Origin: Carallia brachiata
Lineage: Eukaryota > Streptophyta > Magnoliopsida > Malpighiales > Rhizophoraceae
Assembly (NCBI GenBank): GCA_021464245.1
Contig: JADCRB010000040.1
Location: forward strand, 775,892 to 839,891
Direction: 5' to 3'
Length of the DNA: 64,000 nucleotides
Shown here: in pieces, positions 35,741-47,560 of the stretch
Layout: the number at the start of each line of letters is the position of its first letter
Numbering within the stretch: the first letter of the stretch is position 1
Notes under the pieces: model-generated
Database searches by the model: none
What the model was told of the DNA's origin: nothing
What the model saw: only the letters and a program-made list of their open reading frames with translations
Position numbers and translations under genes: made by a program

Positions 35741-36534
35741 CTAATAACAAAATTTTTTTACCAGCGCGAGTTGGTTGTTGATTGTCGTTTAATTAAAAAA
35801 TTTGAATTTAATTATTAAAAATATAGTCGCGTTAAATATCTATTAAGAGACTTTTACTACTCACATAATCTTAAGTAGATCGGTTTAAATTAATCAAATT
35901 TCAAATTAAATACCAAACAATCCTAGATTAAAAAAATAACAAAACTTTTTTTTCATGATGTCCCCTCACCTAAATTTTTTTCCACCAAAACAAAAGGTAG
36001 ATCCCAAGTTTAGATTGACCCCACATGTACATGTAAGCAATCAATAATTTATCATATTCCCATACAAAAGGAAAACAAAAAGCTACTTGAGAACATAATT
36101 AGTGAACATCCGATAAGTACGTAATAATTCAGATTATTAGATTATAAAAAAATATATTAAATTTTAAAAAATAAATAAATTGTTAAATGTTACTTGATTA
36201 ACTGTGTATTTTTTGCGTACTTCAATAAGTATGTCTACGTAATCTTACCTATTATATTAACTGATATATATTCCTTGCTATCTCATTTTTCACTTCAAGT
36301 ACCTCTATTAATAGGAGTGGGATCGAGAAAAGTTCAGCAATACGTCGGTAACTATTTAATTTTTTAAATTTCAGCCAATAATTTTAAAAATATCTAATGT
36401 AAGTTAGTTTACGCATAAATTAGAAATATTAGCTTTTGAAATTTGTTGTTAATTGATAACATAAACACATATGTGACATACACAATGAACAACTTTTGTT
36501 ACGAGGCAAAAAAAAATGAAGAATTGAAAAAAAA
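35741..36534. other. AT-rich intergenic, no gene seen
   Basis: Low-complexity A/T DNA without recognisable exons or repeat structure. Confidence 0.5.
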
Positions 36535-37665
36535 AAAGCATACACGCGACATATTTATATGTCAAAAATTGAGCAAGCAGTATACACATATTTATTTAAT
36601 TCAAAATTAAGACAATAAAAAAAAACTAATTAAAAAATTTTAAAAAATAAAAATTCTTGTTGTCTCCTATATCTTTTTTCTCTCTTTCTTCCTTCCTTTT
36701 CCCCTTCCTCTACCACAATCATTAACAACCAGCCACCACCACTTTCATCTCCTAAACCAATCACTTACAGATTCGAATCTGCGAACCTGTACACAGCTAG
36801 TTTTATCCAAGCAGACACAGCTCCTCCCTCAAACAAGTTATCCAATTACTGACCGGTCCGCTAAGTATCACTGTCATTGCCTCCGCCACCGCTGAATCAT
36901 GAACATCCGATAATTACTAGATTCCGATAGCCAACGCTAATAGATTATATTACAAGAAACCAAAACTACTAATAATAAAAAAGTAATAAATAGAGAAAAT
37001 AATTGAAGAAAAAAGAAAAAAAAATTAATATATAAAAATATCACAAACTTTACTTAAAGTAACAAATTTAATAATAACTTTATCCAAAATAACAAATCTA
37101 GTAAGTAATAATTTTATATGAACAGAATTTGTCAGTTTTGATGACAAATTTATAGAAATATGTTTGTTTCGATGATATGATAATTGTATGAATTAGTATC
37201 ATATTATTGAAACAAATAAATTATATTTAAAAAGTTTCATAGTGTACTAAATTTATTATTTTATATAAGTTGGTGTTAGATTTGTTATTTTAAGTAAAGT
37301 TAATGATATTTTTGTATATTAACTCAAAAAAAAATTATGGAATGGAACGGAAGACGAAGAAGAAGCGGACAGCAATAAAATGAAAGAGGATTTTCATTCT
37401 CGACAGAGTTTCATTTCGACAGATTTTCATTCTCGTAGGAGATGGAAAGTGGTAGTAGTAGTGGCTGGTTGTTGATGGCTGCGGTAGAGGTATGAAGGAG
37501 AGGAGAGAAAGAATGGAAAAGGATAAAGAAAAGAGAGCGAAAATTTTTCTTTTATTAAAATTTTTAATTAGTTATATTTTTTATTTTCTTAATTTTGAAT
37601 TAAATAAATATGTGACATACAGCTTAATTAAATTTTAACATATAAGTATGTCATGCGTGCACCTT
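36535..37665. mobile_element. Large inverted-repeat element (about 1.1 kb)
   Basis: The left arm (about 36535-36745) and right arm (about 37440-37665) are inverted copies. They share CATATTTATATGTCA-like ends, an AATTCAAAATTAAGA block and a pyrimidine-rich block followed by ACCACAATC..AACAACCAGCCACCACC-like sequence. No transposase is present. The ends read roughly GTGCACGCATGACATA inward. It looks like a non-autonomous foldback element and contains a second inverted repeat at 37015-37340. Confidence 0.6.
37015..37340. mobile_element. Nested MITE with long terminal inverted repeats
   Basis: Left end from about 37018 (ttaatatataaaaatatcac, then a tttacttaaagtaac-type block). The right end is its inverse (gttattttaagtaaagttaa, then a gatatttttgtatatta-type end). 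About 325 bp, no coding potential, lying in the spacer of the larger inverted-repeat element. Confidence 0.6.
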
Positions 37666-37839
37666 TTCTTAAAAAAAAAAAAATCATTTGTTTATTTGCC
37701 TCATTGACATAAGTTACTGATCATATATATGTCACATTTGACTATATATGGTTCTAACTCATTTGTAAATTTTGTTTAACGAAATGGACTCACATTGGAC
37801 ATTTTTAAGTTTTTAATTGAAATTTAAAAAATCGAATAA

Positions 37840-38095
37840 TTACTAATCTATTGGTAAACTTATCTCTAGAGGGACTCCTATTTTTTCCGACAACAACAAA
37901 AAAAACTTCTATCGTATTATTGAAACTTCTACGTTCACAAGAGAGCAACAATCATTTTGCAATACCATCTAAGATAGTAGCTAAGTTGGTGATTTCATGT
38001 GCTTCCTTTTGCATCAATTTAGGTTCGAGTTCCTGCACTATTGTTTATCTTCTAATAAATAGGAATTTATATTAAGAGTACAATCTTAATTTCCA
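37840..38095 (+). mobile_element. Candidate tRNA-derived SINE
   Basis: A box A-like TAGCTAAGTTGG (37978-37989) and a box B-like GGTTCGAGTTCC (38022-38033) are about 44 bp apart in the right order for an internal RNA polymerase III promoter. A non-tRNA body and an AT-rich tail follow. No clean cloverleaf, so it is not a tRNA gene. Boundaries are uncertain. Confidence 0.4.
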
Positions 38096-38849
38096 AACTT
38101 GTTAATATCATTATCAAGCATGAGGAGGCTAACTTGATTCTAACAGTGGTTGAGTAGTGAATTCTCTTCATAGAAAATGTTGAATGAGGACATTTACGAG
38201 TGACCTTTGCATTGACCCACAAGTGCGATGATGAACATATTTGTGATGTATTTTTTTTATGTAAAAATTGATTTCATAACTGTTTTTATGGGAATATTAG
38301 ATAGAAAATTGAAAAATTTTTTTAAAGGAAGAAACACATACTAAATCTTAATTTTTCATCCAACAAAATGTGGGAAAAGTATTATTTTGAGTCAGTAACT
38401 TCATAACTTTCTCAGTGTTGTAACTTTAAAATTAAAAAATTTAGGTCACTATTGTTACAAATAATGCACAATTGAGTTAAAATCATCAATTTAACCGTTA
38501 AGTGCCTGTGTGACATCTGAAGTGTACAAACCTCTCTCTTAGTCAGCAAGAGTTGTTGAAGTGCACACAATGAGTTGAGCGATTTTGCTTACTCATCCTA
38601 ATCCCACTCGCTCTCCTTATTAGACCCCTATCTTTTGTCTAGTAAAGCACAATCACGTTGCTAACTATTTTAGTGCATAATGAGGTCAATACCATGATCA
38701 AAGGCCTAAAACTAGAGAGGGAGAAAAATTCAATACCTTGAAACTGAATTATGAGAATGCACTGTGTTAAGTACGTTATGTGCAGTATATTTATTCTCTT
38801 ATATTTAACCTTTTTAGTGTTATTCTTCCACAATGTGCTTATTGGAGTT
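38096..38849. other. AT-rich intergenic, no gene seen
   Basis: Only short open frames without motifs. Confidence 0.5.
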
Positions 38850-40680
38850 GATTTTATGTTTTAGAAGAAGATTGAACAGATTGGAAAAAGTTGGAAGCAT
38901 AAAGATGCAATTTTGAGCAAATTTAACCACTGAAAGGTGTTTCAAGAATTTTACACTCTAAACGTTGCTAGATGGATTTGGGAACTTCATGAAAATTAAA
39001 GTTGACATCTTGAACTTTCCAAAATAGGCTTATTTGTATAAATCCAAATAGAATTGGGCAGAACTTGTGTCCTCAATCCAACACATAAACTGTAAAAATT
39101 CTCCTAATTTGGTTAGGATTTGTTCTCCAAACTTAAAGAGGAAGTGTATAACCCTAATTACACAAAATTCGCTATCCTTTAGAGCTGTAATATATATGTT
39201 AAGGCATCTAGAAGAGGGTAGCAGCCTCTTTTTTTTTTTTTTTTTTTCTTGTGCACACTTTTACAAATGTAGGCTAGAACTTTTAACTTTCGATTCTAAG
39301 GACTGAAGCCATTGATAGAAGCATTGTGAGATGCTTATTTATTTTTATATCTAATTTGATTATTTAGTTTGAATTCTCAAGTTCTTCTATTATAATTGCT
39401 CACGATTATATAGTTTGATTGCAAGGATGTATACTAGACAATTATGCTTTATGATAATCCTAGTTTAGAACTCAAGCTTGTAATTGGTTGATAATTCTAA
39501 CACTAACTGGCAAATACAAATCAATAATTATGGTCAAGTTTTTTTTCTAATTTCTATGAAAACATTGTCTAAGTTAAACAAATTAGCTTGTAAATTTGTT
39601 ATTTAGATTGAGCTATCTTTCTTATCTTAATGCTATCAGTAAATTATATCTAGAGAGCTTATTCCAAATAGTTTAATTGATAACAGATTAATTGTAGAGT
39701 TTGTCTCAATTAACAACAAACTAAAGAAAGATTCTGAATAATAGAAATTGTTATTTTTATAAGCTGAATATTCAATTAAAGGATTGATGATTTTTAGTAT
39801 CAATGATCGATCTGTGAATTTACTGGTGTAAATATCCTTATTTCAAAAGGCATGTTATCTATAAATTTTACTTGCTATTAATTTTTTGTTTTGATTTTTT
39901 AGTTGTTTATTTAAAACTGAATTCATCATCCCCTTTCTCTTTTATTTATATTTGTGTGGAATCAATAGAACTAAGAACATATATTAATTAACTAATTGGA
40001 AATCAATCTATGTGGGTTCGACCTCTACTTACAATTGCAAATCTATTAATTGAGTGATTTAGAGTAACTAACTTTTTTTGGAGTATTCGACACGCATCAA
40101 ATTTTTGGTGCTGGTACTGGGGATCGATTGTTTATTTATTATGTTTTTTTGTCATTGTACTCCCTATATAAGTTGCAGGCTTGGATGTCCAATGAAAATT
40201 CTAACAAAAAGCTCCATTGAATAAGAAAGTACATTAAAGCCAGCAAGCACGCGACTTTTCCACCTCCACTAGGACTTAAACTCACATCCAACCTTGCATC
40301 ATCAAGCTCATCAAGTGCCATTTAGTTAAAAATCATGATTGTAAACATCAATAACAACAACCGAACTCTAAAGAAGTTGGCTGCTTTTATCTAAACTAAC
40401 AATCTCTTTGCATAGATTATCCGAATGTTGATGTTGCTTTTAAGTTAAAATCTAGTCTAATGCATTGTTTGGCAACTTTTCATTGTCATGCAGGTGAAGA
40501 TTCACATAAGCATTTAAAGGAATTCCTTGTAGTTTGTTCAAGCTTGAAATCTACTGGGATATTTAAAGGAACTCCTCAATCTAATGCTTATTTTGAAGGA
40601 GTTGTTGAAGATATTCTTATACATGGTGTTGAGTTTTTCCTAATAGAGTCTCAATCCAATTTGTAGGATTAGAAGAATCC
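38850..40680 (+). mobile_element. Degenerate Athila-type Ty3 LTR retrotransposon remnant
   Basis: An LTR-like stretch ends in ...TTCGACACGCATCA. It is followed by TGGTGCTGGTACTGGGGA (40106-40123), a decayed form of the TGGCGCCGTTGCCGGGGA primer site typical of Athila-like elements. About 340 bp further on, a frame (40460-40666) carries FHxxAGEDSHKHLKEFLVVCSSLKS, the gag motif of this group, joined to a VVEDILI segment resembling the protease-region motif. That implies a large internal deletion. Reverse transcriptase and integrase are absent. The LTR start is a guess. Confidence 0.5.
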
Positions 40681-41739
40681 TGATCTGACCATAAGATTCT
40701 TATTTTCTTTATAATAAGTTTTTTCATTAAAAATCATCTTTATTAATAATATAATAAAAAGTTATAAACATATGTCTTTAATTCAATTTAAATGCTAAAT
40801 ATGAACAAGTAAATTATTAAATGCAAACATATCTCTGACTTACAAAAATTATAAGTTGACAACTATCAAAGGGAAAAATGTTATTTTCTCCCATAAAAGA
40901 AAAGAATCATTGTAATTCTTTTTATTATTGCTGAGTTGATGTATATAAATGTTTAATTGTGAGTTATATACATTAGTATTAGTTTAATTTTATTTGTTCT
41001 TTGTTTTGAGTAGAATCTTACGATTATATGATATAATGTTACGATTTGATCTGTAATATCTCAAGCAATCTTATTGAGGATCTCGATTTTAACAACCTTG
41101 ATTGGAACATTATGTTATGCTCAACTGGGTTTCCCAAAATAAATGTTTGGAGTTTTTTGTTTATAGGTGGAATACTAAAATTTGATGTTGGCATACAAGT
41201 TTATAATAGTGTCATATAATTTCTGAAAAATCGACATATGATAAAATGATGTAACTCATTAGTTAGTTCCTACATTGATTGTCTTTCATTATTTTAACTT
41301 TTTAGTTATGTGGTAAATTTGTGATTTAATGTAAATTCTTGGAAAAGTATAATTAGATATTAGCCCCATAAATTTTGAAAAGTGTTGTATAATTTTTGAA
41401 TTGTGGCATGCAATAACTAAAAAGTGGTATAAAATATTTGGTTGATTAATAATGTAACATTACTTAGATTTCTCTTTCTTAATTGTCCAAGATGTACCCA
41501 TCGCATAATTATATGCTAGAGTAAATAGTTTGGTCAGTTGACAAACAACACCATATGAGTTTTTTTTTTTTTTTTGAGCTAACTTTGGGAATCATGCAAG
41601 GCAAAATTCTAAAAAAAAAAACAGAGAATCATGCAAGACAAAACTCGAGAACACTGTTTTGGGATCAATTTAGCCCCATAAGAATTTTTAAACCATTGTC
41701 ATGACAATTTATAAAATGAAAAATTTGCAAGTTAGCATA
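40681..41739. other. AT-rich intergenic, no gene seen
   Basis: No exon or clear element recognised. A T run (about 41562-41576) and A runs only. Confidence 0.5.
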
Positions 41740-42370
41740 CAATTGTGGATGGATGTTTAGGAGGCACGGACACGTGCATTTGACTGAAGTGTTTGTGTCG
41801 GACATTCATCAGACATGGCACAGACACATGTCCAATATGCCAGAAACGTATCCGCCAAATAAAATTTTAAAAAAATCAGACATGGTTCGAACACGCTAAA
41901 GACACATCTCAGACGTGTAAAAATTACATTTTGAGAAAAAATAAAAAAAATAAAAAAAAAGCCATCCTCCTCCTCTTTTTTTTTTTTTTTTTTGAAGGAA
42001 GGCATTAGAGAGAAGATCTATATTTTTTTTTAAGGCTCATTGCTCTCTTGTGTTTGTGTGTAGTATATATTATAAAATTCCAGATATACTCAAAAAAATA
42101 ATGTTGAAATTTATTTTAACAACAAAATTAAATTTAATCTAAAATTTAAATAACAATTTATATTTTATTTTGAACAATAATATTTACTTAGATTTATGTG
42201 TATATAAATTCAGATGTATATAAAAATAATTATTTTTACTTAGATTTATAAATGTAGGTATATATATATGTCCATGCAGTATCTATGTTTTAATCTTTTT
42301 CAAGATCGACATGTTGCCATATCCATGTCCGTTGTATTAGTATCGTCGTGTCTCTGACTATGCAGCCTTG
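41740..42370. repeat. Candidate interspersed element rich in GGACACG motifs
   Basis: The left end (ggaggcacggacacgtgc) and the inverted right end (gtcagagacacgacg) are similar, and inner ggacatg/gacacatgtcc motifs recur. No coding capacity. A non-autonomous element is likely; ends uncertain. Confidence 0.35.
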
Positions 42371-42430
42371 ACAGGTGGTGTATGGTTTCTTTTAGTGCTA
42401 CCAAAAATAAACTTGAAGCTAGAATAAAAT

Positions 42431-42713
42431 GGGGATTACTACTTTTCATTCTTAAATCTTTTAGTTTTTTTATTTTAGACCTCAATCGTTTATATCATTT
42501 ACAATTAAATCCTTCTGTCAAGTGATAGTTGGCTAAGCCGTCAATTCCTGGTCAAGCTATAGTTTTTAATGGCTTGACCGATTGCCATTGACAGAAGAAC
42601 TCAATTGTAAACAATTAAAGATGTTGAGAACTAAAATGAAAAATTCAAAAGGTATAGAACTTAATTGTGAAAATTTATTAAAGTTTAGGACTAAAATGGT
42701 GGTTAGCTCTTAG
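42431..42713. mobile_element. MITE, same family as 14799-15238 (first of a pair)
   Basis: Imperfect terminal inverted repeats. The right side reads ggactaaaatggtgg and the left mirrors it as an actacttttcattctt-type end. Internal ACAATTAAATCCTT and CTCAATTGTAAACAATT blocks face each other. Non-coding. Confidence 0.5.
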
Positions 42714-42722
42714 AATTCTCTT

Positions 42723-43200
42723 GTCATTACAATGGATCATTTCATGCAAAACGATAGCAAACTTAATATCAATGCCTTAATCAAACACTATTTTCATTGC
42801 GATATGCATGTCACAACACATTAGATAATGTTAAATGCATCAAATTTCATCTAACAAAAGAGTCATTGATCTTGATTAATTGTTCTTAGTTATATAGAAT
42901 TATTCACTGCTTGAATAAATAGTATCACCTCATCTCTTACAAATAAGGCTTTTTCTTTTATTGTAATGAGTCATTTCATACAAAATGATTACAAACTTAA
43001 CATCCAAGTCTTCATTGATTATTAATTTCTCTTGTAAGATGCGTGTCACATCTTGGATAGTGTTAAATGTAATGAATCTTATCTAATAAAGGAGTTATTG
43101 ATTTTGATTAAGTTTTTATAGTTGAATAGAAGCATTAATTGTTTGAACAATGAGGCTATCACTTCATTTTTTAGTAATAAGTTTCTTGTAGTGGAATATC
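42723..43200. repeat. Diverged tandem duplication of a 235-bp unit
   Basis: Unit 1 (about 42723-42955) and unit 2 (about 42958-43200) align over their whole length. Examples are catttcatgcaaaacgat against catttcatacaaaatgat, and later gttaaatgcatcaa against gttaaatgtaatgaa. The pair is flanked on each side by a MITE of the same family. Confidence 0.7.
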
Positions 43201-43219
43201 CATCTATCAAGTGCTAATC

Positions 43220-43480
43220 CTTTACAGATTTTTACATTGAAGTCCTAAATTGTTTTGGTTCTTCATTTTAGCTCTTAACATTTTAAATCATTTACAATGG
43301 AGTTCTTCTATAAATAACAATTGATCAAGTCGTTTAATTCCTTTTGGTCAAGCTACCTACTGTTGATAGAAGGACTCAATTGTAAAAAATTTTTAAAAGT
43401 CAAGGACTAAAATGAAGAACCAAGAAAAGTTAGAATTAGATTGTGAAAATTTATAAGATTTTAAAACTAAATAATATTAC
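43220..43480. mobile_element. MITE, same family as 14799-15238 (second of a pair)
   Basis: Resembles 42431-42713 in order and motifs: ACTCAATTGTAAAAAATT, aaggactaaaatgaag, and a tcttcattttagctctt-type block facing it. Confidence 0.5.
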
Positions 43481-45430
43481 CCAAATATAATGTATAGTTT
43501 GACAACAAAGTGTGTGAACTTAATTCTCTCACAAAGCAAAGGAAGACCATGTAATAACTACTGAATAAATGTGCGACATTATGGTTTTTTTTTTTTGGAA
43601 CAAAAGGAAAACCGTTGCATTAATATAAATCGTTTCCATACAGAGGACCGACACGAGGCAGTCGAAAAACCTACACGAGGCAAGAGAAACAAATGACTAA
43701 AATAGCCTACACCTGATTAGGTCACAAGGACCACAATTAACTCAGTTCAAAGTCCAATTAGACAAATTCCTTTGACGAGAGAACAAACTAGAATTAAACT
43801 AGACCTACTTGACACTGAAGTGTTAACTAGATCTAACTCGTTTGGATAAAACTGCACAAGGCACAAACTGTACCTTGGTAGACTTACGACAAAAATCGCC
43901 TAGATATACTTATAAATTATTTTCTTCGACTTTAACCTAAAGACAGACACTACAAGCCTTAAACACAACAAGGCATTTGTCTTAAAATATAACATCCAAA
44001 CACATTCTATGACTTCTCCCAAAATACAACCATGGACTGACGTAGAAAAGGCGGCGTCAGCGATGGGGGAGGAGACAGGGGCGAGACACTCTCTTTGGCA
44101 ACAACAACTACGGCGGACGACAAAACCTCACTGGCAGCTTCAGTCGTGATCTCTTGAATGACAATAGAGGACTCTAGGGTGACGATTGCGGTGACAACGA
44201 ACACAATGACGCTGTTGTTGGAGACGAAGGTAGAGACCATGGGAGTGTCGACGCTCACGAGGGGAGTTTGGATCCAATGACAATAAGGCCATGGGTGTCC
44301 TTATTCGAACGAGATCTGTAAAAGAGCACACTAAAAAGCCAAAATTATGAGAGAATGGGATAGGAGGAAGTACGGAGGGGTTGAAAGGGGTAGAGGAGAG
44401 AGAGCAATGAGATAAAACATAGGGGGGAGAGAGAGTGGACATTATGTTATAACATAATTTAGCTACCTATAGATATGTTTAGAGTCGGCAGTTGTAATTT
44501 CTTAAAATACTAAAATTTAGATATTGACCTATAAAATTATTGAGGTGTCACATAAGTTTTGAATTTTTTAAACATAATAAGTTTTGAATTGATGTATAAC
44601 CAAAAGTGGCATTAAACATTAAATTAGTTGACAATGTATCCCTTCAATAATTGAAGAGTGAGGTAAAACGTGTGTTTAGTATACAAAATCATCCTTAGTT
44701 GTCTTTTAGCGAATTGGGTGTTGACATGAGATTTTTTTGACATGAGATGGACACCAAATTCCAGGCTCACATAAATTGTTTTTTTTTCTGTGCATAATTT
44801 TCCCTTCCTAATAAATGTATTGCGTTGGGTGCAACACTTTCGTAATATGTCATACCATCTTTATGTCATATGTGTCAGTGTGAGCCGGGGAGGAGGAAGC
44901 ACTGACTTGGTGCCAAGTCATGGGATTAGATTGTTTTCCACGTGTTTTGGTTTGGACCTCTCTTTCACGTGTTTTTGTAACTCTCTTAATTAATTGCTCA
45001 TTTGCTCTCTAATAAATTGTTCGGATCTCTTTTGGTCTTAGGATAAACACGTCAAATCTCCAGTAATATAAGAGGATAGATTAATTTTAAAAAACATAAA
45101 TAAATTGTTAAGGGGAGCATTACGGTTATTGGGGCAAAGTAGTCACGCCCATGACGTGGCAGCCATCACATGTTGATGGGCCAAAATATGCTGAATCATA
45201 GGCAGGTCTCTGAATGGCAAAGAGCCAGCGTTCTAAAAGAAATAGGAGGTTGAATAATATATTAACTGAGGAGTGTTCTTTAATCAGGTTTTAAATTTTA
45301 TTTAATTTTACTTCTTTCTCTTTAAATATTTGATAAGATTCTTTATAAACTTAAAAAAAAAAAAAAGAAAGGGAATAATGAGCGAAAATTTATGAACAAA
45401 AAAAATGATTTGAAAATTTGAATAATAAGA
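43481..45430. other. Repeat-like DNA without a recognised gene
   Basis: About 43580-44460 is less AT-rich than its surroundings. It contains two overlapping open frames on the minus strand (44007-44258 and 44140-44442), Ser/Thr/Val-rich and without known motifs. Downstream DNA is AT-rich. It could be part of an old transposon, but I see no diagnostic feature. Confidence 0.4.
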
Positions 45431-45800
45431 GCCCTAATAGTCTGTTTATTTTGCATTTTATAAGTGGGAAAAGAATTAAAGTTTTAATTGTTATTTGATC
45501 AATTATTTATTAATTTTTTATTTTTTCTCTACACTTTCTCCACTTATTCAAATAATTTATTTTTCTTATCACTTTTTTTCTCATAAATTACTATTATTTA
45601 TTTATTTATATTTTTTTCATCATTTTCTTTATTTGTTCAAATAATTTATTTTTCACACCACTTTTTTCTCTCAAAAATTATTATTTATTTTTTTTATCTA
45701 CACTTTTTTCACTTATTCAAATAATTTAATTTTTTATCACTTTCTTTTTCTTTTATTTTTTTTTTCTAAACTTGTCCTCTCAATCCAAACATATTATAAG
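45431..45800. repeat. Pyrimidine/AT-rich internally repeated element
   Basis: Three to four degenerate copies of a unit containing cttattcaaataatttattt followed by a cactttttt stretch. A related array lies at 48690-49040, ending in a similar cactctaaacacattataa-type tail. Probably a dispersed non-coding repeat. Confidence 0.45.
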
Positions 45801-46302
45801 AATAGAGTAATAATGGAAGGAAAAGAAGGAGAAGTGGAATGGTCGCTGCCTTAGCCGCACAATATTACATGCGAAGGGGCTATACTGTCTCAAAAGACCA
45901 ATCAACACAACTGTCGGGTGGGCACGCTTTCGTCTGTACTGTATCAGAAGACCAAGCCACAATACTGTATCAGACAAAGGGAGCTTCGTTGGTGGGAATG
46001 CCTTCGGTCTTGATTCGAACAAATCAGGAAGCGCGAAAGCTGAGCAGAGTGGGTTGGGCGTTCGTTTCTCCTGTACGTTCCACTTGGTTGAAATCGACGG
46101 TCCTTTAGAAAGGAGCAGGAAACGACGGTCACTTGACATAACTTGATTAAGCTTTAGACAAGAGGGTTTAGTTTCCATCTGGCGCTTTCAAGAAGCTAAC
46201 CGAGAGGGGGCTCCTGAAGATATTGCATCATCCGTCTTGGGTATAAGTCATTCGATTTTTTGGGCCTGCAGCAGAAGCAAATTGTAGGTGCAACCATTAG
46301 TC
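45801..46302. other. Low-AT segment with short open frames on both strands
   Basis: Unlike its surroundings this stretch is not AT-rich and is open for 89 codons on plus (45839-46108) and 132 on minus (46178-45780). It contains an imperfect internal repeat, tactgtctcaaaagacca and tactgtatcagaagacca. About 46190-46290 on plus also reads open with REGAPEDIASSVLGISHSI. I recognise no family, so it is noted as a possible relic exon. Confidence 0.25.
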
Positions 46303-47058
46303 TTAGAGTTTGTTTAGTTTACCTGTTTAATGTTATTATTACTGATTACTGCTGCTGATTGCTGTTATTGATTTCTGATTGTTTATTACTGTTATCTGTT
46401 GTTGATTATTAAAAAAACTAATGAAGTATTTGGTTAACTTTATACTTACTGTTACTGTTAAATAATTAAATGACTGATTTACACATTTAATTTATATTAA
46501 TATATCATATTAACAAAATTATCTTTATATTTATAATTTTTATTTTTAAAATACATATTTATAAATATAAAATTTAAAATTTTCTCACTTAATTCTTATT
46601 TTTTCCAAAAAATATTAATGTTTACTAAGATAATAAAAAATATAATATTTGAAATATTTTTTAAATATCAATATTAATAAAAATTTGAAGTAAAAAAATA
46701 TTTACGAATTATTAAAAAATAAAAGTATGTTTATATAAATATTGATTAATTTTAATAACTACTAATACTATATACAGCATAGTAAGAGTAGTAAAAAATT
46801 ATGAATTTATATAAATATTATTTGAAGGTATTTTAGTTTATATAAATTATTATTAATATTAAAAATTGAAAAACAACTCAAAAAGTAATAAAAAATAACT
46901 TTGAACTATTTTTTAATTAACTGTTTTTAAAATGTTATATAAGAAAATAAGCAGAATTAAATAACAGTTCAAAAAAATTAACCAAATATTCATCTTTTTA
47001 CTTTTTAAAAATGAAATATTAATATATTCTTTTAGAAACTAACCCAAACACCCTCTTA
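46303..47058. mobile_element. MITE or non-autonomous TIR element
   Basis: The left end (agagtttgtttagtttacct) mirrors the right end (read inverted: agagggtgtttgggttagtt). The interior of about 750 bp is AT-rich and non-coding, with inner inverted motifs such as TAACAG/CTGTTA. Target duplication not resolved. Confidence 0.5.
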
Positions 47059-47159
47059 CTTTAGAGAGATATGTCATATTGGCAAATTTTGCTTTTTAAA
47101 TTTTCATTTATGACTTATTTATTGTTTTAAATTTTTTTGGTATTTTTGGATTCCGAATA

Positions 47160-47560
47160 AAATCATTGTTAGAGTTTTGGCTTTGCATGGATGGTGTATG
47201 TATGAGTGTAGGAATTGTTTTCGGTACATATTATAGTTTGCCATCTATATAGCCCAGTTTGAGCATCCTTTCTTAACCCACGCTTTGCAATTCTAAAGCT
47301 AAATGCTTTAGTATACTTCCAATAAAATTCAAATAGCTCCCCCATATGCTTGGAATACCATTCCAACAGCTGGGACATAATCTTCAGCTTGACCAAGCCC
47401 GCCTGCATTATTTACTGCATTGCTTGCCTGGCCAATAGGCCTTCCATTCACACTGTTTGCATTACTTGTCAGCGCACGTCGTGAGACCCTCAACTTCACC
47501 TTCGACCATCACATCAATTCCACCTGCACCCCAATAGCATTACAACAACTGTAAACAATG
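47160..47560 (-). pseudogene. FAR1-like (MULE-derived) DNA-binding domain fragment
   Basis: On the minus strand one frame gives EDYVPAVGMVFQAYG and, after a one-base shift near 47350, the next gives LFEFYWKYTKAFSFRIAKRGLRKD followed by a W and a Cys. This is the start of the FAR1 zinc-binding domain (GMxFxSxxEAYEFYxxYA...GFSIRK). No transposase-like core or SWIM domain follows. A decayed FAR1/FRS or parent MULE fragment. Confidence 0.55.

Noticed and set aside
37978..38033. A functional tRNA gene
   Set aside because: Box A and box B are present but no acceptor or anticodon stems can be folded around them. A SINE is more likely.
42723..43200. CRISPR-like array
   Set aside because: Two diverged 235-bp units in a plant nuclear context, without short identical repeats or spacers.
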